A stretch of 64,000 bases of DNA from Liriodendron chinense (Eukaryota; Streptophyta; Magnoliopsida; Magnoliales; Magnoliaceae). Where the stretch lies: positions 806,001 through 870,000 of the forward strand of contig ML058494.1 in the NCBI GenBank assembly GCA_003013855.2, written 5' to 3'. This document shows positions 23,137-32,445 of this stretch, piece by piece. Each line of letters begins with the position of its first letter. Position 1 is the stretch's first letter. A program made the position numbers and the translations under genes. The notes beneath the pieces were generated by a model. That model did not search any database. It worked only from the letters and a program-made list of their open reading frames with translations, and was not told the origin of the DNA.

Positions 23137-23148
23137 GGTTGGGGGGTG
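23137..23148 (+). other. A2 polypurine tract
   Basis: GGTTGGGGGGTG directly precedes the 3' LTR start at 23149, the normal place for the plus-strand primer. It is preceded by CTCGGGACTAGCAAAATGCT, which is also next to the PPT in A4 and, slightly changed, A5. Confidence 0.85.
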
Positions 23149-24750
23149 TGTTAAGCTCATAATTGTGCATATTCTAACCCCAATTCATCACTTATTATGC
23201 ATGATATACATGCTTATTGGACCAACTTAATACATGATTTGTGATTGTAGGAAGAAGATGGAGATTTCACATATTGAAGGCTAAGTGGAGCTCTTTATGA
23301 GCATTGAGGATCAATAGATGAAGTATTGAAGGAAGAACAAAGAAAAGAAAGCAAGGAGAGAAGAGAAAAGAAGAAAGAAAGAAAGAAATGGAGAAGGAAG
23401 AAGGCAGGACCGGTCGGCTGACCGGTCAGCCAAGCAAGACCGACCGGTCATGACCGGTCGGCCACCCCATACATGTGTTGGACTAAACAGAGAATAAGCC
23501 CGACCGGTCATGACCGGTCGGGCATAACTGCTGACTGATGGACTGCCTAGGCCGACCGGTCATGACCGGTCGGCCATAGCTGCTGGACAAGGGAATTCTC
23601 AAGACCGACCGGTCATGACCGGTCGGCCATGTGCAAAACAAGCTGTTTCTAAATCGGGCTCCGGATTCTTTTGCGCAAGTGCGTAAAATTACGCGATTTC
23701 TGGAGTTCTCTTGCGTATTGGACTCCTCCAAGCTATAAAAGGGTGTCTTCTCTTCATACCAAAGGGGGAGAACGTGGAGATTGCTTAGGAGACGGATTCG
23801 ACTTCGGATTTCCTGTTTTAGTAGTTTTTCTATGTTTTTAGAGGCTTTTAGTTCAAGGATGTTAGAGATGAACTAAACCCTCTTAGCTAGGGCTAAGAGG
23901 GGAAGCCCTTGATTCGTTTTTGATGGATTAATACAACCTAGGTTTCCTTTTATGCTTTAATGAACGAATTTTAGTTCAATTTGAGTTTGATTCAAGTACT
24001 ATGTTGGCTTTTACTTTGATCTCTTGATGACTCCGGGCTCATGTGATTCTTAGTGAGCTTAGCATAGTATCTTAGCTTTTGTGCATTGTTTATGCTTGTG
24101 TAATGCATTGATCTACCATCGACTCCGGGCATGGTAGACGCTTTGATTGCCTTGTATGCAATGGCCTGATCTTCATGTGGGAACTCATGCAACTGAAATT
24201 CTTATCTTTTATGTATGATCTATAATATGTGTTTAGTGATTGATTTTGATTTAAATAGAGTTCAAACCATGAGTTGTAATCAGGTCTAGTGACAGGACTT
24301 GGTGTAGGCTATGGTTATGAATCTCAACTAGATTGGAAAGAGGCTTGGCCTATACAATTGAGTGTGCCCAAGGCCTGAGCATAGTTGTGGGAATCAAATC
24401 AGTTATTAAGCACTTGTTCCAGATAATTGTGATTGAACCGCTCTATATTCCAATCGGATAAAGAAGGAATTCGATTCCGATTGAGTTACGAGAGACCTAG
24501 TTGTGTTGATGCGTTGAAACCTATCAAGAGTGGATCCTTGGCGCTCTAGTGACTTTTTAGATTGAAATTACCTTACTCATTTACTGTTTAAACCCAAATC
24601 TCATTTTCCAGCTTTAGTTCTTAATATAGTCTTAATTACTAGTTGTTTTAGTTAAATTCTGAAGATACCCATACATAAATCTCTGTGGGAACGATACTCG
24701 GTCTTTCCGAATTATTACTACTTCGCAACCCTACACTTGGGGAGTGAACA
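23149..24750 (+). repeat. 3' LTR of A2
   Basis: 1602 bp, the same length as the 5' LTR, with four differences seen by eye (near 23400, 23438, 23513 and 23625 of this copy). The TATA box is at 23733-23742. It ends GAGTGAACA, after which A1 resumes with CCAAGGCCTGAG. Confidence 0.95.
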
Positions 24751-25141
24751 CCAAGGCCTGAGTATTATTGTGGGAATCAAATCAATGAATAAGCACTTGT
24801 TTTGGACAATTGCTGGTTAAACCGCTCTATATTCCGATCGGATAGAGATATGAATTCGATTCCGATTGAGTTATGAGAGACCTAGTTGTGTTGATGCATT
24901 GAAACTTATCAAAAGTGGATCCTTGGCGCTCTAGTGCCTTTTTAGATTGGTATTACCTTACACATTCACTGTTTAAACCCAAATCACTATTTTCTAGCTT
25001 TAGTTCTTAATAGGATCTTAATTACTAGTTGTTTTAGACAAAATCTGAGAATACCCATTCATAAATCTCTGCGGGAACAATACTCGGTCTTTCCGAATTA
25101 TTACTACTTCGCAACCCTACACTTGGGGAGTGAACAAATGT

Positions 25142-26304
25142 TGGGACCTAGATATTATGAAAGTTGAAGAATTACTAGGGTCTCTTCAAACCTATGAGCT
25201 ACATTTCAAAACTCCCTCCAAATCCAAAAGTACAGCCCTGAAATCTTCTCATAAGAAACAAGAGTCTAAATATGGAAGTGAGGAAGATCTAGACATAGAA
25301 GAAATGACACTTATGGCCAAGAAATTTCAAAAATTCTTCAAAACTAGGGGAAATACTTCTAGAAGGAAACCCTATCAGAAGGGTAAACCTTTTGACTCGA
25401 AGAACAACAAAGGAAAAATTTTTAAGTCAAAAGATCCTCAATGTTACAAGTGTAGAGGATTTGGTCACATTGCATCCGAGTGCACCAATAAAAAGTCCAA
25501 GGAAAAGGCAATGGCGGCTAAATGGGATGATACTGAAGAATATGAATCAGAATCATACATATACCAAAGTGAGGAGGAGCAAGGTTCAATCAAAATTTTA
25601 ATGGCCTCCATCACTGATATTGTGCCTCAAATTGAGCCCATTGCAAAGATCACCGGAGACATTGATGATCATGAATCCTCTAACACTGAAAATGATTCCT
25701 TGAGTGATGATGAGGATGAGGATGAAGGCCTTCAGGGGGTATATAACCAACTATACATTGAAAATAAGAATACCATTAAAAAGTTGGGCCAAATGAAGGC
25801 TGAAAATGACAAATTGACAAAAAATCTTGACGGATTGAAAATTGAGAATCAAAAGATGAGTCAAGATCTAGAAGAACTGAAAAGGAAGAATGATGAGCTT
25901 GAACAAGAAAAGAAAAAGCTCATAAGTGGTGAATCTCTAGACAAGCATGCTAGAATTGAGAAAGAACTCAAAGAGGCGAACACTGAAATTGATCGTCTTA
26001 AGTGTCAAGTCGTTGACTCTAGAAGATAGTTCGCCCAAGGAGAAGAAAACCTTGAAAAACTCCTAGGTGTTGTAAGATCACCAATGGACAGAAGAGGTTT
26101 GGGCTATGACAGTCACACTTCAAAAACTACCTCAGTCCATCCTATGGTAAGAAAAGATCATGGTGCATAGGGGAGTAAAACCAAGGCATCTCCTGTTTGC
26201 CATGCTTGTGGAGACATTGGCCACTTAAAGTTTGAATGCATGGTGTTCAAAAATTCAGTCAGAAACTTGAAAGGTAAATTTGTACCGACCGGGAAAAATG
26301 TGTA
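25142..26304 (+). pseudogene. C2 gag, C-terminal part
   Basis: Gag resumes after the A1 right TSD with WDLDIMKVEELLGSLQTYEL, homologous to C1. An intact knuckle, CYKCRGFGHIASEC, lies near 25442 and a second, CHACGDIGHLKFEC, near 26200. Between them are an acidic stretch (25520-25730) and a strongly coiled-coil-like, E/K-rich segment (25740-26025). TAG stops occur at 26027 and near 26168. The apparent ATG at 25130-25141 is partly LTR sequence, not a real start. Confidence 0.85.
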
Positions 26305-26323
26305 AGCTAATTAGAATCCTCCC

Positions 26324-29300
26324 ATGCATACTTCACCAAAAGGAGGAAACATTCGAAAGACTTATCCTACTCTTCCTAGGAAGGACAAGAGGATGGAAGA
26401 ACTGTTGGAGCAAGTTAAAATACTGAATTTGAAAACTGCTCTTCTCTTGCGTGAAAAAGGAAAATCTGATTCTCCCAAGAAAACTAGAGAATCTCATCAT
26501 AAGAATACCCCTCATAAAAGGACAACAACTAAATGGGTGGTTAAGAACAAGTGTTTGGTCATTCATACTGCCCTAAAAGCTGGGAATACCCCTAGATTGT
26601 ACTTGGATAGTGGTTGCTCTAGACACATGACAGGTGATAGATCTCAATTTTGTGCATATGACGAATTTAATGGTGGGTCTGTCACATTTGGTGATGAGAG
26701 CATGGCTAAAATCATTGGCAAAGGAACCATCACAAGGCCAGGTTTGCCTGGAATTGAAAATGTGCTGTATGTTGATGGTCTTAAACACAACTTACTGAGT
26801 ATCTCACAAATTTGTGATGAAGAGCACTCAGTAAGCTTCTCCAAAGATATGTGCAAGATCCTGAACTCCACAGGAAAATTAGTCATGAAAGGTCTACGCA
26901 CAGGAGACAACTGCTATGTCATTGAAAATCACAACAATTCAAGCTCCTCCACCATGTGTCACGTGGCCGTTCAGGATGAAACAGAACTATAGCACCATCG
27001 ACTCGGCCATGTACATTATAGAAATCTGTTTAAACTGAGTCAGAAAAATTTGGTGAGAGGTCTACCAAAGATGGGTAAAAGATCTAATGCTATGTGCATC
27101 GCATGCCAAAAAGGTAAACAAATCAAGGTTGCACACAAGAGAACCTCTATCCTGGTCACATCAAAACCATTTGAACTGCTACACATGGACCTAGTTGGTC
27201 CTACCAGGGTACTTAGCCAAGGTGGAAAATGATACTTCTTTGTAGTCGTTGATGATTACTCTAGATTCACATGGGTCGCCTTCCTAAGAGAAAAATCTGA
27301 CACTTTTGAAGAATTCCAAAAACTAGTGAAGCGACTTCAAAATGAGAAAAGCATACATGGTAGCAAGAATCAGGAGTGATCACGGCAATGAATTTGAAGA
27401 TCATCGTTTGAAGGCATTATGCATTGAATTGGGTATTCGCCATGAGTTCTCAGCACCCAAAACAACTCAACAAAAAAGGGTTACGGAAAGGAAAAATCGA
27501 GTGTTGTTGGATATGGCCACAGCCATGCTTAATAATAAGAATCTTGCGCAAAATCTGTGGGCCGAAGCAGTAAACACTGCCTGCTATGTTATAAATCGAG
27601 TTTATTTAAGGGCAGGTCTAAACAAAATTGCTTATTAACTGTGGTGTGGAAAGACACCAAATGTGAAATACTTTAAGGTCTTTGGTAGTACATGTTATAT
27701 TCTGAGAGACCGAGAAAATTTGAGAAAGTTTGACTCCAAGAGTGATGAGGGTATCTTCTTAGGGTACTCATTAAATAGTAGAGCTTTTCGTGTCTGCAAC
27801 CTTCGAACCTCATCAGTTCAAGAGTCAATCAATGTGACTGTAGATGATAGCTTGGATAAATTTGTATCTCCAAGTGATGAAGAAGAAGATGAGGGTATAT
27901 GCGAGATAGGCAAATCTGATAAACAACCCTCATCTCCAAATGCCCCCACTACTCCTGGTGATGTACAAATTATCAAGGATCACCCCCTCAATCAAATCGT
28001 TGGAGATCCTAGCATTAGAGGCAGTCCACAGTCACCTATGTTTCACTTCTAAAATAGAACAAAAAAATGCCGATGAAGCTCTAAACGATGAATTCTGGAT
28101 CCTTGCAATGCAGGAAGAGCTTCAACAATTCATTAAAAATGAGGTGTGGTATCTGGTCGACAGGCCTGAAAGGAAAAACGTTATTGGAACCAAATGGATT
28201 TTCAAGAATAAATTCGATGAATCTGGGAATGTAATACGAAATAAGGCTCGGTTAGTTGCTAAGGGATATTCATAAATTGAAGGCATTGATTTTGATGAAA
28301 CGTTTTCCCCTGTAGCTAGACTCGAGTCTATTAGAATTCTTATGGTTGTTGCTTGTGCTTTAAAGTTCAAACTATTTTAAATGGATGTAAAAAGCGCCTT
28401 CTTGAATGGTATTCTTGATGAGGAAGTGTATGTTGAACAACCAAAAGGATTCATTGATCCTCAGTATCCTCACAAAGTATACCGATTGAAAAAGGCTCTT
28501 TACGGACTCAAGTAATCTCCCCGTGCATGGTATGAACATCTAACTCACTTTCTTATAGACCATGATTTTGCTAGGGGGAGCGTTGACAAAGCTCTCTTTA
28601 TAAGAGAAGCCGAGAATTCTGTGTTGATTGCCCAGATTTATGTGGATGACATTGTTTTTGGATCCACATGTGAGAAAATGTCCATCTCCTTTGCTAAATT
28701 AATGACATCAGAATTTGAGATAAGTATGGTAGGAGAACTTAACATGTTTCTAGGGCTACAAGTAAAACAACTTGCATCAGGTATATTCATTACCCAAGCC
28801 AAATATGCTAAAGATCTTGTTAAGAGATTTGGCTTAGATTCTGGTCGATCTTACACTACACCTATGAGTACCACTGTTAAACTATCGAAAGACCTTGCAA
28901 GAAAAAGTGTAGATCAACATCGTTATAGAAGCATGATTGGTAGTCTTCTTTATCTCACTGCTAGTAGACCAGATATTGCATTTAGTGTAGGTGCTTGTGC
29001 TCGGTTTCAGGCTGATCCCAAATAATCTCACCTCACCGCTGTTAAGCGAATCATCAGGTTTGTAGGATGCACTACCGAATACGGTCTTTGGTACCCATTT
29101 GACTCATCTACAGATATTGTAGGGTATTCAGATGCCGACTGGGCTGGTAACATGGATGATCGTAAATCAACCAGCGGTGGGTACTTTTATGTTGAAAATT
29201 GCCTTGTGGCGTGGCATAGTAAGAAACAAAACTCCATTTCTTTATCCATAACCGAAGCAGAGTATATTGCTGCTGGAAGTTGTTGTGCCCAATTATTATG

Positions 29301-29580
29301 GATGAAACAAACCTTGACCGATTATGGGATTAACCAAGGCACAATGACTCTATTTTGCGACAATACAAGTGCCATAAATATTTCAAAAAATTCAGTTCAG
29401 CACTCGTGCACTAAGCACATCGATATTAGGCACCAATTTATTCGAGAATTGGTTGAAGATCACATTATATCTCTCGATCATGTGCCTACCGAGAATCAAC
29501 GAGCTGACATCCTAACGAAACCCTTGGACTCGGTTCGCTTTGCGAACCTCCAGAAGTCCATTGGTGTTGGGTGTGCCTAG
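26324..29580 (+). pseudogene. C2 pol: protease, integrase, RT, RNase H (broken)
   Basis: The order is that of copia pol. Protease YLDSGCSRHMTGD is near 26600. Zinc-binding and gag-pre-integrase segments lie near 27000-27120; the integrase core has HMDLVGPT, VVVDDYSRF, RSDHGNEF and TERKNR (27180-27500). RT has GTKWIFKNKFDESGNVIRNK (28185) and active site YVDD at about 28640; RNase H has YSDADWAGN (29130), TEAEYIAAGS (29260) and FCDNTSAI (29355). The end is TAG at 29578. Premature stops occur at 26990, 27230, 27636, 28273, 28378, 28513 and 29023, with frame changes near 27340 and 28020. Most stops match CAA, CAG or TGG changed by C-to-T or G-to-A, judged against C1 and conserved motifs. Confidence 0.88.
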
Positions 29581-30351
29581 TTTACCTAACAAGTATATGT
29601 TTTGCAGGTAATATCTGAGGATTAAGCCTCTCTATCTGATCTTTATAGGTATACCTGAGGACCTTTGCCTTTATTTTTCATTGCTCTATAAGTATATCCG
29701 GGATCATTGTCCCATTTTCTGTCTTCTATCATTAAATCTGGACCTTTAAGGGTCCCTCATTTTGTGTTGGGTTGTACGGTGGTACACCATGACCATGGGT
29801 GTTGTATCCTTAGTATGGGTACTTGGATTTAAAAGCTAATGGTCCGTCCAAAAGACAAACCTTCTATCCTGCAAAACCAATGCAGAATCCTTCTGCTGCT
29901 GGAAGCAATGACGGACGACCGGTCAGCCTGTCTTGAGACCTGTCTGCCTCATGTGTTTCACGCCATCCGACCGGTCAAGACCGGTTGGGCTGTCATCAGG
30001 CGCGGCTGGACGCCCACTTCACTCCTCACGATCGATCAAGACCGGTCGTGCATACTTAGACCGATCAGCCCGTGCCAGCCCGTCCGCGTGGGGGGGTCTT
30101 TATATACAGTTGGAGCTCATTTGGGTCCCCCATTTCACCATTTTCTCACCTCCACGTGCTACTCCAGCCCCTCCTCTTGCATTCCAAGGTGATTTCAAGG
30201 TGACGTTTGGCAAGATTAGAGTTTCTGACCTCCTCTACATTGCTCCTCTCCATTCTCATTCCTTAGGTAAGGGATTCACTCTCATCCTTCTTTGTCATAT
30301 CCCTTCCTTTCATATCTAGGAGTGATTTAGGGTGTTTTTGTTGTGTCTTCA
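29581..30351 (+). promoter_or_regulatory. C2 inter-ORF region with GACCGGTC motifs and TATA-like box
   Basis: This noncoding stretch separates pol from the third ORF. GACCGGTC or close variants occur at about 29918, 29969-29986 and 30035-30070. TTTATATACAG follows at 30100-30110, near TTGGAGCTCATTTGGG. In the C2 LTR the order is also octamer array, CATTTGGAGCTC, then CTATATAG. The similarity suggests an internal promoter for ORF3, perhaps copied from an LTR; this is inference. Confidence 0.5.
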
Positions 30352-31689
30352 ATGTCTTCCCAAGAGAGTGAAGATGAGCTCCCCTTGAGGCAGAGTTGTT
30401 GGTCCAAGGTAAAGGCTAAACCTCCTCCTCACCCTTTAAAATCAAAGAAAACTGTTTCAAAAGGGCAAGGGGCTGCCTCATCTTCTGTTCCCCCTCTTAA
30501 ATCTCAATCCTTGGGTAAAAATGTCTCATCCCATTCCACCAATTGGGATGACTTCAAGGACAAAGGGGTGGTATGTGAAAAGTCTGGAAATTTGGATGAC
30601 TTAACCGGATATAATGTTCGTTCCATGTTGAGTGCCATAAATTGGGGTCCCGTACTCCACATGGGGAGCCCTGTCTAGTTTGACGTAGTTCGAAAGTTCT
30701 ACGCCTCTTGTGTCCATGTCACCGCCTCTCCCCCCTCTTTTAAAGTTGAGGTTGGTGAACGGCTGTGCGTTTTTACTTTGAAATCCATTTCTGAATTCGT
30801 TGGAGTTCCCATTGTTAAGGAGTTTTCTTTTGATTTTGCTTCACTGGGTTCCAAACCCAACCACGTTATTGCCAAATTTCTCTGTGGTGATGGGACACCC
30901 CAATGGGTAGGAGGTGCGCTTCGGGCGTCCTCCATGTTATGGGATTTCCACATTCTTCACAACCTCTTCTTCCGCAATGTATATCCTCAGAAGTGCAACA
31001 GGGCAGATGTCATTGAAACCATGTTTCGTCTGCTTTATCGCGATGGTCAGGGTCATCCGCTTTGCCTCCTATCCCGGATCATGTCCATCATTCACCAGGT
31101 TATCTTGCGAGACGATGGAAACTTCTCCAGTCTTCCTTTTGGGCATCTCATATGCCAATTAGCTGCTGCGATTGACATTGTCAGTTCTGATAAAGTTCAC
31201 AATCCCATCATTATAAACCGCACCATCATTGCTCGTATGGAGGTTACAAAAGAAGCCATCCAGAGTCGTCTTTTGCAGGATCAGCAACAGGATCTGGCCG
31301 AACCATCCCAGCCTGAGGCTCCACCTGCCTCCACTGGCCCTTCCCACACTTCACCTTCAGCTCCTTCCTCTGATCCATCCCTCGATCCTCGAGCTGCTCC
31401 GGGTCGATTCAGTACGCCTCCTGGAGTTTTTTCTCGACGACGATCCCCTTCTGTGGATCATCCTTCATATATTGCTGAGCTTCGCCAGCTTAAGGAGAGT
31501 CTATTTCAGCGCCTTGACGGGATCAAGCAGAGTGAGCAACAGCTTCTGCAGGGACAGGCTATGATTCTTGTACAGTAGGAGGCTCTTGTGACTCGCCTCG
31601 CACAGTTGGAGAGGCCGATAGAGATGTGGGAGCACACGGTGCGTGGGGACATTCCACCCCCCGATCTGGGAGATGGAACAGATTACTAG
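30352..31689 (+). pseudogene. C2 third ORF (SIRE env-like position), two TAG stops
   Basis: One frame runs from ATG 30352 to TAG 31687-31689, about 445 codons, with in-frame TAG codons at 30676 and 31576, both consistent with CAG changes. The N-terminus is rich in K, P and S; the middle (30690-31250) has a globular look with FYASCVHV, ISEFVGVPIV and YPQKCNRADVIETMFRLL. The C-terminal third is P/S-rich, then Q/E/L-rich and coiled-coil-like (31470-31680). ORFs in this place in SIRE elements are called env-like. I see no clear signal peptide or transmembrane segment, so an envelope role is not supported; it also resembles plant transposon-protein domains used as extra ORFs. Confidence 0.65.
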
Positions 31690-32445
31690 TCTCATGTCTT
31701 GGTCACAGTTCCTTTTTGTATGACCAATGACATTGTTTGGATTTCACGTACTATCTTTCTATGGGTTTGTCTGTATATTTTACACGGATTGCCCATATCT
31801 ACATTGGGCTGCTTGCCCATTTTGGCATATGTATGGATGCTATTTCAGTTCACTATAGTTATACTTTTGTTTTATATATATGAGCTTTTGATCGTTTATT
31901 GAATATTTGTTAAGAGGTTGGATGGTTTGGGCATATTCGCCCTAATTAGCTCATGCTTTGTGTTCTTTATGTGTCTGGATATACATTTGAGGGGTGGTTG
32001 GTTGTTTGGGCTATAAGCCCTCTATGCTTTTATGATTACTTGTATATCTAGCATGATTTGTTCTTTAAATCTCCTCAGGGCTTCAATTTCTATATCTCTT
32101 CCCTGTTTTATGTGATTGACATATTTTCGGCGCTAGCCTTGTAGCTTTCTTAGCCATATCTTTTTGCTGGCTAACCCTTGTCAATTACTAACAAAAAGGG
32201 GGAGAATCATCCCACCTAGAAGGTCCGATTATATCTTTTTGCAGGACTTTGTAGGTGCAAGCATTGAGGGGGAGATTTTGAAGAAAATCGAGTCTGTACA
32301 TGTCCTTTTGTAAAGATCATTTTGTATATCGGTATAGACATGTAATTGGGTGTATATTTCTTTCTGTTTAAGGGTCAATCATGATAAGGAAGTCATGATT
32401 TGTCTAGGTTAGATGTTTTGTCACGCAATTGACAAAGGGGGAGAT
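31690..32445 (+). other. C2 3' noncoding region and polypurine tract
   Basis: No coding content is seen. AACAAAAAGGGGGAGAATCATC at about 32190 resembles a PPT internally, and AAAGGGGGAGAT at 32434-32445 directly precedes the 3' LTR and is the likely true PPT. Another purine run, GAGGGGGAGATTTTGAAG, lies near 32267. Confidence 0.75.

Larger units (their letters stand above)
16947..24750 (+). mobile_element. Non-autonomous Athila element A2, intact gag-PR, no RT or IN
   Basis: This 7804-bp element has two 1602-bp LTRs (16947-18548 and 23149-24750), an Asp-tRNA type PBS, one long gag-PR frame, a 3' noncoding region and a PPT next to the 3' LTR. CCATG (16942-16946) and CCAAG (24751-24755) flank it; the parent A1 sequence predicts CCAAG, so this is a 5-bp TSD with one later change. 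I see four substitutions between its LTRs, three of them C/T or G/A, so the insertion is recent. RT, RNase H and integrase are absent, so movement would depend on enzymes from another Athila element. Confidence 0.92.
15846..25136 (+). mobile_element. Athila solo LTR A1, split by A2, TSD AATGT
   Basis: Left part 15846-16946 starts TGTTGAGCTC; right part 24756-25136 ends GAGTGAACA. Together, with one copy of the A2 target site, they make one LTR of about 1482 bp and no internal region, so this is a solo LTR. AATGT flanks it at 15841-15845 and 25137-25141, inside C2 gag. The left part has weakened GACCGGTC motifs near 16100-16205, a GCGCAATTGC box at 16246 and a TATA box, CTATAAAA, at 16293-16300. 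The right part carries the decayed U5 hairpin near 25083. Confidence 0.92.

Noticed and set aside
15846..25136. A1 as a complete Athila element with A2 as its internal region
   Set aside because: The A1 parts add up to one LTR only; A2 has its own two identical-length LTRs and its own TSD within A1.
25130..25145. ATG at 25139 as start of a new gag gene
   Set aside because: It is formed by the end of the A1 LTR and its target duplication; the frame is the continuation of C2 gag from 15845.
31699..31902. Hydrophobic 67-codon ORF after C2 ORF3 as a membrane protein
   Set aside because: It is T-rich 3' noncoding sequence that gives hydrophobic codons by composition; no homologous frame is seen elsewhere in the window.
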